Numbered from the stretch's first letter, positions 19,115 through 28,477 are shown. The stretch: 64,000 bases of DNA from Flavobacterium collinsii (GCF_902804485.1 NZ_CADCST010000148.1:1-64000), one strand, 5' to 3'. Notes: generated by a model not told the origin, from the sequence alone. Made by a program: numbers and translations.

Positions 19115-20137
19115 ATGACTAAAAATAATAATTTTGATTTTTTGCGATTTTTGTTCGCAATCTTAGTCGTCATTTCACATGCATTTCCATTGTCCGGAAG
19201 TATTGAAACAAAACAATGGATTTATGAGATTACAAATGGACAACTTGTTTTAGGTCAGATAGGTTTGAGCGGTTTTTTTGTGATTAGTGGTTTCTTTATA
19301 TTTCAAAGTCTGGAAAGAAGTAAGAGTTTACAGGAATACTTCAAAAAGAGATTTTTAAGGCTTTTTCCTGCTCTGTTTTTCGTTTTACTTTTTTCGGTAC
19401 TTTTAGCTCCCTTCGTTTATAATGGAAGTACGCCTTTTTTAAAAAATAAAGAAGTATTTACATACTTGCCCTATAATCTCACGCTGTTCGGATTTCAGTC
19501 TGGTATTAAGGGAATATTTGATACGAATTCATATCATGCTATAAACGGTTCTTTATGGACGATTAGATATGAATTTACCCTATATATTGCCCTGGCCTTA
19601 CTTTTCTTTTTCAGAAACAATAAAAAACTAAATATCAGTATACTTTTATTTGTATATGTGTTTTTCATTATTCTTTACAATTTTTATTTGAGTAGATTTG
19701 CGGAATCTTCTCTTATGGGATTTCAAGGGGGACATGTAATTAATCTGGGAGCCTTTTTTATAGCCGGAAGTGTGCTGGCATCTTTAAAATTTCAAAATTG
19801 GAGGTATAAAAAAACATTATTAGTTATAGTGAGTTTACTTTCAGTGCTGTCTTTATATTTTAATTATTATGATGCAGTAAAACATATGATTTTCCCTGTT
19901 TTGGTAGTATTGATTGGTTTTATTCCGGTCAAATTTCTAAGTGGTTTTGGGAAAGCAGGAGATGCATCTTATGGGATTTATATTTACAGTTTTCCGATAC
20001 AACAAACATTGATGTATTTTTTTAAGATGAATACTTATACCTTAATGTTTGTTTCAGTGATTATTTCCATAACATTTGGTTTTTTCTCGTGGCATTATAT
20101 TGAAAAAAAGGCTTTGAAATATAAGAGAATAGACTAA
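19115..20137 (+). CDS. Acyltransferase family 3 (OafA/YrhL-like)
   Basis: Inner-membrane acyltransferase that would O-acetylate or otherwise acylate the glycan. About ten hydrophobic helices fill its 340 residues. Family hallmarks: FDFLRFLFAILVVISHAF with the catalytic His in helix 1, SGFFVISGFFIFQSL, KKRFLRLFPALF, NGSLWTIRYEF and a C-terminal FSWHYIEKKALK. No periplasmic SGNH domain is attached. It is one of three candidate acylation systems in the locus, with the MBOAT/SGNH pair at 26163-28477 and the formyltransferase at 11501. Confidence 0.9.
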   Translation: MTKNNNFDFLRFLFAILVVISHAFPLSGSIETKQWIYEITNGQLVLGQIGLSGFFVISGFFIFQSLERSKSLQEYFKKRFLRLFPALFFVLLFSVLLAPFVYNGSTPFLKNKEVFTYLPYNLTLFGFQSGIKGIFDTNSYHAINGSLWTIRYEFTLYIALALLFFFRNNKKLNISILLFVYVFFIILYNFYLSRFAESSLMGFQGGHVINLGAFFIAGSVLASLKFQNWRYKKTLLVIVSLLSVLSLYFNYYDAVKHMIFPVLVVLIGFIPVKFLSGFGKAGDASYGIYIYSFPIQQTLMYFFKMNTYTLMFVSVIISITFGFFSWHYIEKKALKYKRID

Positions 20138-20358
20138 ACAATCTATTCTGTTTAACATCTGAATGAGAGCTGTCGTAAGGTTTTTTACTAATTTTTTAGA
20201 TAGGAGAGATTGAAGTGAAAGTGGAAATCAGGAAAATATCTTCAGGATAAGAAATGAACTATGAGAAAGATACAGGAGTAAGGATTTAGAAAAAATTATT
20301 GCGGCTAAATAAATTGATTTGTTTCATGAAGCATCTCAAGAAATGAAAGTATCTTAAA

Positions 20359-21429
20359 ATGATAACAATAACATTAACATATAGGAATCGGGATCTAAGA
20401 GTAGTTCAAAATTGTTTGGATTCTCTAAAAGATCAATCTAATCTCTCTTTTGAAGTTATTTTAATCGATTATGGAAGTGAAGATTCTAATGCGCTTTCTT
20501 TATGTAGCTTTGTAGGGGGGTATTCTTTTGTGCGTCTTATTTCATGCCCCGTAAAAAAACAACTTTGGAATAAGGCAAGAGCGATAAACATTGCTTTATT
20601 GCAATGTACAACTGATTACTTTTTTGTTGGAGATATTGATATGATTTTTCGGGAAGACTTTATTGAAAAATTAAACGAACTTAAGAGTGAAGATGAAATT
20701 ACTTATTTTCAAGTTGGTTTTTTAGACCACGACGAATCAAAAAAAAGTAAATCTTTTAAGACATATAAAGTAAATCACTTATCCGGTAAAGAAGCAACAG
20801 GAATGACATTGTATGCTACTGCAATGTTAAAAAGTATAAACGGCTATGATGAGTTTTATCATGGTTGGGGAGCAGAAGATACAGATGTTCATATTCGGCT
20901 ACAAAACAAAAAAGTTAAAGTCAATTTTTACAATGACGATCTCTATATCCTGCATCAATGGCATCCTAAAACTTATAGAAATAAAAGTAGTCTCGAACCC
21001 TTTCATAGTAGGCTTGAGAAAATAAATCATCAGTACATCCAGCAGATACAAAAAATGAATGTTATTCAAGCAAATCGTAATTCTAGTTGGGGGATTTTGC
21101 CCGTAAATCAGGATTATCTTAGTCTGAATCAACCGGATTACAGCTTGAAAATAACCAACGAAAAAAATGATATTGAAGCATTTTTATCAGGAACACTGGT
21201 AAACTTAAAAGATGTTGTGATAAATGTTGATGTTGAAAAACATGCACTTTGCAATAGTTTCAAAAATGAATGTAAAAGAATAATAGGAAAAAAACATTTT
21301 CAGTTTCTTTCCTTTGATATAATTAACGATACCATTTTGCTAACTATCGTTTCTTCTTTAAGAAACCAGCCTTATCAATATGAGTATTCAAAATTGGAAC
21401 AAACTATTAATTTAAAAATTAAATTATAG
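20359..21429 (+). CDS. Glycosyltransferase family 2 with galactosyltransferase-type C-terminal motif
   Basis: GT-A enzyme, 356 residues. ITITLTYRNRDLRVVQNCLD starts the nucleotide-binding domain, GDIDMIFRED (about 94-103) is the metal site, and GYDEFYHGWGAEDTDVHIRL (about 155-174) is the GWG-ED motif found in chondroitin-synthase and beta-4-galactosyltransferase-like enzymes. The last 110 residues are unassigned. It is preceded by a 221-base gap in which I see no gene, and followed by a GT4 two bases on. Confidence 0.85.
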   Translation: MITITLTYRNRDLRVVQNCLDSLKDQSNLSFEVILIDYGSEDSNALSLCSFVGGYSFVRLISCPVKKQLWNKARAINIALLQCTTDYFFVGDIDMIFREDFIEKLNELKSEDEITYFQVGFLDHDESKKSKSFKTYKVNHLSGKEATGMTLYATAMLKSINGYDEFYHGWGAEDTDVHIRLQNKKVKVNFYNDDLYILHQWHPKTYRNKSSLEPFHSRLEKINHQYIQQIQKMNVIQANRNSSWGILPVNQDYLSLNQPDYSLKITNEKNDIEAFLSGTLVNLKDVVINVDVEKHALCNSFKNECKRIIGKKHFQFLSFDIINDTILLTIVSSLRNQPYQYEYSKLEQTINLKIKL

Positions 21430-21431
21430 TT

Positions 21432-22586
21432 ATGAAGATTCTAATGGTTGCAATGGCTTCACAGCATTTTTTCAGATGGGTTGAACAGCTTGAAAATGCA
21501 GGACATGAAGTCTATTGGTTTGATGTTTTGGACAGTAAAAAAAAGGTAGAAAGAATTAGTTGGGTAAATCAAATTGTGGAATGGAAACTGTGTTGGAATT
21601 ACCCGGGACGTGAATTTTTAAAAAGTAAATTTCGTAGTTTCTATAACTTTATACAACAGTTTAATGAGTACAACACAGCGACCATTTTTGAGGAAAAGTT
21701 GCTGGAAATAAAGCCAGATTTAGTACATAGCTTCGAAATGCAGCTTTCTTGTTTGCCAGTTTTGGAAGTAATGGAAAAATATTCTTCTATCCAATGGGTT
21801 TATTCCTCCTGGGGCAGTGATATGTTTTTTTCAGAACAGATAGGGATTTCAGACGTATTGATGTCCAAAACGTTAAAAAGAATCAATTACTTAATAACAG
21901 ATTGTTTTAGAGATTTTAAAATTGCCACAGAAAAAGGCTTCGGAAACAAATTTCTGGGAGTTTTTCCGGGTAATGGAGGATTTGAATTTAAAGAGGAACG
22001 AATTATTCCTCCGGCATCCCGAAAAACAATTTTGATAAAAGGATATAACAATGAAATTGGTAAAGGAATTACTGTAGTTAAAGCCTTAAGCAGTGAGATT
22101 TTGCTATTACTCAACGAGTATCGCATTGTTGTATTTGGAGCAGATTTGGAAATTAAAGATTACATTCAAAATAATAGTCGATTTGCCAATAGTCAAATCA
22201 CAGTTTATTTAAGATCCGAGTTTATTGAAAACAACGAACTAATGAGAATAATGGGAGAGAGTTATATTTACATTGGTAATAGTTTGTCAGATGGATTGCC
22301 CAATTCTTTAATCGAAGCAATGGGGATGGGGGCTTTTCCAATTCAGTCTAATCCGGGCGATGCAACAGCTGAACTTATAAACGATGGACAGAACGGATTA
22401 CTTATTCAAGATGCGTTAAATGCTAAGCATATTGAAGAGTTACTAAAAAAGGCAATTTTAAACCCTGCAATGATAGAAAATGCTTTTTCGTATAATATCA
22501 ATGTCATAAAAGAAAGATACGATAGAGAAAGTAACAGATTAAAGATAATAGAATTATACAGTTCTGTTGAAAAAGTAAAAAATTAA
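21432..22586 (+). CDS. Glycosyltransferase family 4 (GT-B)
   Basis: Retaining glycosyltransferase, 384 residues. The N-terminal domain starts ILMVAMASQHFFRWVEQLE and holds YSSWGSDMFFS. The donor site is SDGLPNSLIEAMGMGAFPI (about 291-309), an E-x7-E-like variant in which the first Glu is Asp, followed by ELINDGQNGLLI. Substrates are unknown. Confidence 0.86.
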   Translation: MKILMVAMASQHFFRWVEQLENAGHEVYWFDVLDSKKKVERISWVNQIVEWKLCWNYPGREFLKSKFRSFYNFIQQFNEYNTATIFEEKLLEIKPDLVHSFEMQLSCLPVLEVMEKYSSIQWVYSSWGSDMFFSEQIGISDVLMSKTLKRINYLITDCFRDFKIATEKGFGNKFLGVFPGNGGFEFKEERIIPPASRKTILIKGYNNEIGKGITVVKALSSEILLLLNEYRIVVFGADLEIKDYIQNNSRFANSQITVYLRSEFIENNELMRIMGESYIYIGNSLSDGLPNSLIEAMGMGAFPIQSNPGDATAELINDGQNGLLIQDALNAKHIEELLKKAILNPAMIENAFSYNINVIKERYDRESNRLKIIELYSSVEKVKN

Positions 22587-22665
22587 ATTTTAAACATCAC
22601 ACATAAAATAGTTTAAGAATACTAGAAATAATGGATTCTTTATAAATTGATTAATATAATTTGCT

Positions 22666-23826
22666 ATGAAAAAAATAGGAATTATTCCACTTCGAAAAGG
22701 TTCTAAAGGAATTGTTGGAAAAAATAAAAAGAAAATGGTAGGGCGTCTTCTTTTTTCATGGGTTCTTACGGAAGCTATTTTTTCTGATTTAGATGAGATA
22801 TATGTTTTTACTGATGATTTAGAGATCATTGCCTTTATAGAAAAAGAATATACCTGGACCAATAAGGTAATTCCATTATTGCGCAACGAAGAAAATGCAA
22901 GTGATACTTCCTCAACAGAGAGTGCAATGTTAGAGTTTTCAGAGAAAATTAATCATAATTATAACATAATATGCCTGCTTCAGGCGACTTCTCCGCTAAC
23001 TTTAACCGCTGATATTAATACTGCTCTTGCGCGAATAACAAATGAGTCTTTTGACTCTGCAATTAGCGTTGTAAAAACACATCGATTTATTTGGAATAAA
23101 CAAGGTCAACCAATGAACTATGATATTTTTAATCGACCGAGGAGACAGGATTTTGAAGGTTTACTAATCGAAAATGGTGCTGTTTATTGCAGTACTAAGG
23201 AAGCTTTTTTGGATAAGAAAAACAGAATAAGCGGTAAGATAGGATTGGTCGAGATGTCTGAGGATACTTTGATTGAAATAGACAGTCTTTCCGATTGGAA
23301 TAGTATAGAGGCGCTCTTAATAGGACGTCAGAAGGCACTGAAGCAAAATCAAAAAATAGAATATTTAGTTCTGGATGTCGATGGTGTTTTTACTGATGGT
23401 TCGGTTTATTACGATAAAGAGGGCGAAATGGCCAAAAAGTTTGATATGCGTGACGGAATGGGGCTCGAAATTTTAAGACAAAATGGGGTTGAGGTTGTAG
23501 TATTAACTTCAGAGAATTCAAAGTTGGTAGAGCAGAGAATGAAAAAACTTCAAATTAAAAATACTTTTTTAGGTGTTAAGGATAAATACTCCTTTTTAAA
23601 GCATTTTATTAAGGACAGAAATAGTAGTTTTGCGGCCGTTGCCTATGTAGGAGATGACGTAAATGATTTGACAAACATTTGTAGTTGTGGGTGGTCTTTT
23701 GCACCAGCAAACGCAGTAGATATTGTAAAAATGAATGCAGATATTGTATTGTCTCATCATTCCGGAAAAGGTGCCATCCGCGAAGTATGCGATATTATTA
23801 AAAAGTACAACAATAGATATGAATAA
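22666..23826 (+). CDS. Fused CMP-ulosonate synthetase and KdsC-like HAD phosphatase
   Basis: Two-domain cytoplasmic enzyme, 386 residues. Residues 1-225 are an acylneuraminate cytidylyltransferase: IGIIPLRKGSKGIVGKNKKK, FTDDLE, LLQATSPLT and RRQDFEGLLIENGA. Residues 232-386 are a KdsC-type HAD domain with its catalytic motifs in place: DVDGVFTDG with D237 and D239, VLTSEN, VKDK, and YVGDDVND. Animal CMP-sialate synthetases have a similar order, but here the phosphatase residues are intact. It overlaps the synthase gene by 8 bases. I infer that the domain dephosphorylates a 9-phosphate (KDN-9-P or NeuAc-9-P) made by the neighbour, after which the N-terminal half activates it as CMP-sugar. Confidence 0.88.
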   Translation: MKKIGIIPLRKGSKGIVGKNKKKMVGRLLFSWVLTEAIFSDLDEIYVFTDDLEIIAFIEKEYTWTNKVIPLLRNEENASDTSSTESAMLEFSEKINHNYNIICLLQATSPLTLTADINTALARITNESFDSAISVVKTHRFIWNKQGQPMNYDIFNRPRRQDFEGLLIENGAVYCSTKEAFLDKKNRISGKIGLVEMSEDTLIEIDSLSDWNSIEALLIGRQKALKQNQKIEYLVLDVDGVFTDGSVYYDKEGEMAKKFDMRDGMGLEILRQNGVEVVVLTSENSKLVEQRMKKLQIKNTFLGVKDKYSFLKHFIKDRNSSFAAVAYVGDDVNDLTNICSCGWSFAPANAVDIVKMNADIVLSHHSGKGAIREVCDIIKKYNNRYE

Positions 23827-24697
23827 ATTTGAGAAGCCTTTTGTAATTGCCGAAATAGGCTGTAACCATAAAGGAGATATGGAAATTGCAAAAGAGTTGA
23901 TAAAAATAGCAGCCATTTTTTGTAATGTTGACGCAGTTAAATTTCAAAAACGAAATAACAAAGAATTATTGACAGCGGAACAATACAACGCACCGCATCC
24001 AAATGCATCTAATTCTTATGGTGATACATATGGAGAACACCGCGAGTATTTAGAATTTGACGTCGAACAGCATGCTGAATTAAAGCGATATTGTGAAGAG
24101 ATCGGGATACTGTATTCTACTTCTGTTTGGGATACCACTTCTGCTAAAGAGATTACGTCTCTAAATCCCGCTTTTATCAAAATTCCTTCAGCTTGCAATA
24201 ATAATTTTGAGATGTTGGAGTGGTTGTGTGACAATTATTCGGGAGAAATTCATATATCAACGGGAATGACTACAAAAGAGGAGATAGATACTTTAGTAAA
24301 TTATTTCGTCGAAAAAAATAGAAATAAAGACCTGGTCTTATACAATTGTACATCAGGATATCCTGTTCCTTTTGAAGATGTATGTTTGCTGGATATCAGT
24401 TTTCTAAGTCAGAAGTATGGAGATAAAGTTAAACATATTGGTTTTTCAGGACATCATTTAGGAATTGCGGTAGATATTGCAGCATATACATTAGGTGCAC
24501 CTGTTATTGAACGCCATTATACAATTGACAGAACCTGGAAAGGAACTGACCATGCAGCATCTTTAGAACCAATGGGACTTCGAAAATTGGCAAGAGATTT
24601 AAAAGCAGTGCATAGTGCTATGACTTTTAAAAACACTGATATTTTGCCTATTGAACAGGTGCAGCGTGAAAAACTTAAAAATAAAAAGATCAATTAA
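23819..24697 (+). CDS. neuB: NeuB-family ulosonic acid (KDN/sialic-type) synthase lacking the SAF domain
   Basis: Condenses phosphoenolpyruvate with a hexose or N-acetylmannosamine (or its 6-phosphate) to a nine-carbon acid. PFVIAEIGCNHKGD, DAVKFQKR, IKIPSACNNNF, ISTGMTT, GFSGHHLG and IERHYTIDRTWKGTDHAASL are in NeuB order. The ATG at 23819 (292 residues) puts the first family strand at residue 6; an in-frame ATG at 23735 would add 28 residues inside the previous gene. Full-length NeuB is about 345 residues, so the C-terminal antifreeze-like SAF domain is missing. I recall that the Bacteroides thetaiotaomicron KDN-9-phosphate synthase also lacks it. No NeuC-type epimerase is seen in the window. 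Confidence 0.87.
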   Translation: MNKFEKPFVIAEIGCNHKGDMEIAKELIKIAAIFCNVDAVKFQKRNNKELLTAEQYNAPHPNASNSYGDTYGEHREYLEFDVEQHAELKRYCEEIGILYSTSVWDTTSAKEITSLNPAFIKIPSACNNNFEMLEWLCDNYSGEIHISTGMTTKEEIDTLVNYFVEKNRNKDLVLYNCTSGYPVPFEDVCLLDISFLSQKYGDKVKHIGFSGHHLGIAVDIAAYTLGAPVIERHYTIDRTWKGTDHAASLEPMGLRKLARDLKAVHSAMTFKNTDILPIEQVQREKLKNKKIN

Positions 24698-24758
24698 TAA
24701 AAGACATTTTCGTAAAGAGATAAATCTTTTATAGATTTTAATGGTTTGATTTATTACA

Positions 24759-26156
24759 ATGAAAAAAAAAATATTTATTTTTCTTCCGGATGGTGTAGGA
24801 TTGCGAAATTTTGCGTTTACTCCTTTTAAAGAAATTGGAGAAAAAAAAGATTATCAAATCGTTTATTGGAATAACACGGTTTTTTCTCTGAAAGAAGAGT
24901 TGGGGTATGAGGAAGTTAAAATTGAAAATCATAAGACACATCATTTAACGCCCGTTCTTTCAAGAGTTCGAAAGCATATAGAGCTTAATGTCTCACAAAA
25001 AAAGTTTAACGATAAAGTATATGAGACCTATAAATTTCCTTTTAGTTATGACGGTTTAAAGAATACTTTAAAAACAGCTTATATTAAATTACTAATTGGC
25101 TGTAATTCATCTGAAAAAGGAATTTTAAGAATAAGAAAGCGTATCAATGCTCTCGAACGTTCGACTTCAAAATATCAATATTGTAAAGCACAATTAGAAG
25201 AGAACAAACCAGATTTAATTTTCTGTACGACTCAGCGAGCCACTCAATCGGTTAGTGCCTTATTAGCAGCCAAAGATCTAAAAATTCCGGTCGTTGCTTT
25301 TGTGTATTCATGGGATAATGTTCCTAAAGCAATGCAAGTAGTCGAAGCCGATTATTATTTTGTCTGGAGTGATTTAATGAAAGAAGAGATTTTGAAATAT
25401 TATCCTTTTGTAACATCATCTCAGGTTTTTGTAACAGGGACACCACAATTTGAGCCTCATTATGATAAAAAATTGTTTAAAAGCAGAGAGGTTTTTTTTA
25501 ATGAAAACAACTTAGATAACTCCAAAAGATACATTTGTTTTTCTGGAGACGATGAAACAACATCTCCTTTGGATCAATATTATTTGGAAGATCTTGCAAC
25601 TGCCGTACGGAATTTAAATGCTAAAGGAGAAAATATTGGTATTATTTACCGCAAATGCCCTGTTGACACTACAAATCGTTACGATACTATACTTGATTCT
25701 TATGTAGATGTTATATCAGTTCTGGATCCATTGTGGAAACCGGTAGGTAAAAATTGGAACGAGATTTTTCCAACAAAAGAAGATCTTGCATTGTTGCACA
25801 ATATTTGTGCTCATTCAGAATTTGTTACTAATGTATGCTCTTCTACTGTATTTGATTTTATCGCACATGACAAACCTTGTATTTATTTTAATTATGAGCA
25901 ACCACAGTTAAAAAAGGGGATCAGAGATATAGGCCAAAATTACAAATATGTCCATTTCAGAAGTATGCCTAGTCAGGAAGCAGTGATATTCTGTACCAAT
26001 AAAACAGATTTAGAAAACCAGGTAAAACAGATCTTGGACAGCAAATTATCGAATGTTCCGGACGGTAAAAAATGGTATGAAATTGTTGGAGGGAGAAATC
26101 CAACTACATCATCACTAACAATCTGGGACAATATTGATTCTATATTAAAACAATAA
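24759..26156 (+). CDS. Putative GT-B transferase, possibly the ulosonic acid transferase
   Basis: I do not recognise a characterised family for this 465-residue protein. The C-terminal half looks like a GT-B donor domain of the CDP-glycerol transferase/KpsS style: VTGTPQFEP, YICFSGDDETTS, GIIYRKCPVD, then VTNVCSSTVFDFIAHDKPCI (about 362-381), which resembles the phosphate-binding end of those enzymes. No sialyltransferase signature (GT38, GT42, GT52, GT80) is evident. It lies directly after the CMP-ulosonate genes, so a CMP-KDN/sialic transferase is a reasonable but unproven guess. Confidence 0.6.
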   Translation: MKKKIFIFLPDGVGLRNFAFTPFKEIGEKKDYQIVYWNNTVFSLKEELGYEEVKIENHKTHHLTPVLSRVRKHIELNVSQKKFNDKVYETYKFPFSYDGLKNTLKTAYIKLLIGCNSSEKGILRIRKRINALERSTSKYQYCKAQLEENKPDLIFCTTQRATQSVSALLAAKDLKIPVVAFVYSWDNVPKAMQVVEADYYFVWSDLMKEEILKYYPFVTSSQVFVTGTPQFEPHYDKKLFKSREVFFNENNLDNSKRYICFSGDDETTSPLDQYYLEDLATAVRNLNAKGENIGIIYRKCPVDTTNRYDTILDSYVDVISVLDPLWKPVGKNWNEIFPTKEDLALLHNICAHSEFVTNVCSSTVFDFIAHDKPCIYFNYEQPQLKKGIRDIGQNYKYVHFRSMPSQEAVIFCTNKTDLENQVKQILDSKLSNVPDGKKWYEIVGGRNPTTSSLTIWDNIDSILKQ

Positions 26157-26162
26157 TATTCT

Positions 26163-27596
26163 ATGTTTTTTAATTCAATAGCTTTTGCTATTTTTTTACC
26201 AATCGTTTTTTTTCTGTATTGGTTTGTTTTTAATAAAAACAAAAGCACTCAAAATGCTTTATTAATTGTTGCCAGTTACTATTTCTATTCCTGTTGGGAT
26301 TGGAGATTTCTGTTTTTGTTAGTTTTTTCAACTTTTCTGGATTACTACACTGGAATTCAGATCGAAAAAGGAAAATCAGATAAAAGCCGTAAGTTTTGGT
26401 TCTGGCTTAGTATTTTAGTCAATTTAGGATTTTTAGGAATCTTTAAATACTATAACTTTTTTGCCTCTTCGTTTTCAGAATTATTAAATTCAGCAGGATT
26501 AAAAGCAAGCCCAATTTTATTGAATGTAATTCTGCCGGTCGGAATTTCATTTTATACCTTCCACGGATTATCGTACGTTATTGATATTTATTACAAACGT
26601 ATCAAAGCAGAACATAATTTTGTTGATTATTCTTTATTTGTGAGCTATTTTCCTCTTTTGGTTGCTGGTCCCATAGAAAGAGCAACCCATTTATTGCCTC
26701 AGGTAAAAGTAAAACGGGAGTTTGATTTTGAAAAAGCTAAAGAAGGGGTTTATCAAATTATTTGGGGACTGGTTAAAAAAGTAGTTATTGCAGATACTTG
26801 CGCTACTTATGCCAATGCCATTTTTGATCATTACCCTACAATGAATTCCTTCTCTTTAATTATGGGAGCCATTTATTTTGCTTTTCAAATATATGGAGAT
26901 TTCTCAGGATACTCAGATATTGCGCTGGGAGTATCAAAATTGTTTGGATTAGATTTATTGAGAAATTTCAATTATCCCTATTTTTCAAGAGATATTGCAG
27001 AGTTTTGGCGACGTTGGCATATTTCGCTTTCATCGTGGTTTCGTGATTATCTCTATATACCATTGGGAGGAAGTAAGGGAGGGCTTTGGATGAAAGTTAG
27101 AAATACTTTTATCATTTTTGTTGTAAGCGGATTTTGGCATGGTGCCAATTGGACGTACATTACTTGGGGATTTATTAATGCAGCTTATTTTCTTCCATTA
27201 CTTTTGTCCAATAAGAATCGAAATAATATAGATACCGTAGAGTTAAAATGGAATTTGGATTCAGTAAAAGTAATGTTCAGTATTCTTATTACTTTTTTTA
27301 TCACTTGTATTGCGTGGGTATTTTTTAGGGCAAAAACTGTAACGGACGCGGTTTTGTATTTAAAAAGAATCATCTCTAATGGAGAGTTTAAATTTCAATA
27401 TTTGGCAAACGATAGGAGTAATTATGAATTAATAACAATGATTGGTTTGTTCGTTTTGGTAGAATGGAATAACCGTAACAAAGTTGAGCCTATTTCCGGA
27501 AAAAGAAACTTCTTAAAATTGGCCTTGGCAATAACAGCTATTTTGGCTTTTGGAACTTTTTCTGATTACAAAGAATTTATATATTTTCAGTTTTAA
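26163..27596 (+). CDS. MBOAT-family membrane O-acyltransferase (AlgI/DltB/PatA-like)
   Basis: Polytopic inner-membrane protein, 477 residues, that passes an acyl group across the membrane for transfer to a glycan. Signatures: NVILPVGISFYTFHGLSYVID, YFPLLVAGPIERA, FWRRWHISLSSWFRDYLYIP (about 281-300) and SGFWHGANWTY with the catalytic His at 326. About eleven hydrophobic segments are seen. It is coupled by TAATG to an SGNH-like protein, the usual partner arrangement (AlgI with AlgJ/AlgX, PatA with PatB). Confidence 0.92.
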   Translation: MFFNSIAFAIFLPIVFFLYWFVFNKNKSTQNALLIVASYYFYSCWDWRFLFLLVFSTFLDYYTGIQIEKGKSDKSRKFWFWLSILVNLGFLGIFKYYNFFASSFSELLNSAGLKASPILLNVILPVGISFYTFHGLSYVIDIYYKRIKAEHNFVDYSLFVSYFPLLVAGPIERATHLLPQVKVKREFDFEKAKEGVYQIIWGLVKKVVIADTCATYANAIFDHYPTMNSFSLIMGAIYFAFQIYGDFSGYSDIALGVSKLFGLDLLRNFNYPYFSRDIAEFWRRWHISLSSWFRDYLYIPLGGSKGGLWMKVRNTFIIFVVSGFWHGANWTYITWGFINAAYFLPLLLSNKNRNNIDTVELKWNLDSVKVMFSILITFFITCIAWVFFRAKTVTDAVLYLKRIISNGEFKFQYLANDRSNYELITMIGLFVLVEWNNRNKVEPISGKRNFLKLALAITAILAFGTFSDYKEFIYFQF

Positions 27597-28477
27597 TGAA
27601 GAATTTTCTATTTTATATATTCAAAATATTGATAATAACTATTTTGATTGCCATATTTTTAGATGGTTTGTATACTTATGTTTTTCTGCAATCTAATAAT
27701 AGAGGAAAAGTAGAAACAGTTTTTAACGCAAAGGCACAAAACTACGATGTTGTAATTTTAGGGACTTCTAGGGCACAAAATCATTTTGTAGCAGAGATGT
27801 TTAAAGACAAGGGACTAGAAACAGTTAATTATGGAATGAGTGGCGGGCATTTATTTGAAACAGCCTTACTATTAAAATTAATGGTTGAAAGAAAGTATCG
27901 TATTAAAAATATCATACTTGAAGCAGATTTAAACCTTGCAAATGATCATGAATCTGAAGGGGTTGCAGCTAAATTTTTACCCTATATTCATAATTCTGAT
28001 GTCATAAAAGAACATTTCAGAGCCTATGAAAATTTTAATGAATTGTATTATGTTCCGTTTTATAGATATATAAAATACGAAAAAGGTATTGGTTTCAGAG
28101 AAGTTTTTTGCATTGCGATTAACAAAAGAACTAATGTATGGGAAAATTTAGGTTATTACCCATTAGAGAAGCATAAAAACGGGAACATGAAAAATAATAT
28201 TGTTAATCTGAATCCGTTGCCGCACAATAAATACTATGAAGAAATTAAAAAGATTTGCAAAGAAAATAAAATCAATTTAATAACTGTGATGACACCTATG
28301 TGTGAAAATGTTGTTGGAATGGATTATTTCGATAAGGTAAAAAAGGCTTATCCTGAAATTTATAACTACGAAAATGTTGTGATAGAAAATAAATATTTTT
28401 CATCTTGTGGACATATGAATGATGCTGGAGCTAAGATGTTTACAGCTGAAATAATAAAGGATTTTTTTAATAAATAA
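27596..28477 (+). CDS. Membrane-anchored SGNH-like partner of the MBOAT protein
   Basis: 293 residues. One N-terminal hydrophobic helix (about 5-28) would anchor it with the rest in the periplasm. VVILGTSRAQNHF with S58 resembles SGNH block I, and SSCGHMNDAGAKMF near 269-282 resembles block V with H273. The Asp normally three residues before that His is Ser (S270), so the triad would need another acid or be inactive. Coupling to the MBOAT gene suggests that it takes the acyl group and delivers it to the polysaccharide. Confidence 0.72.
   Translation: MKNFLFYIFKILIITILIAIFLDGLYTYVFLQSNNRGKVETVFNAKAQNYDVVILGTSRAQNHFVAEMFKDKGLETVNYGMSGGHLFETALLLKLMVERKYRIKNIILEADLNLANDHESEGVAAKFLPYIHNSDVIKEHFRAYENFNELYYVPFYRYIKYEKGIGFREVFCIAINKRTNVWENLGYYPLEKHKNGNMKNNIVNLNPLPHNKYYEEIKKICKENKINLITVMTPMCENVVGMDYFDKVKKAYPEIYNYENVVIENKYFSSCGHMNDAGAKMFTAEIIKDFFNK

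Noticed and set aside
20138..20358. Possible remnant gene before the GT2 at 20359
   Set aside because: No frame is open for more than a few codons, and no family residue pattern is seen in this 221-base gap.
23735..23818. Longer start for the NeuB-family gene
   Set aside because: It would add 28 residues inside the preceding HAD domain, ahead of the family's first strand, and has no coupling pattern.
13514..24697. Mobile-element insertion among the glycosyltransferase genes
   Set aside because: No transposase, terminal inverted repeat or target duplication was seen; gene variety here is normal for O-antigen loci.
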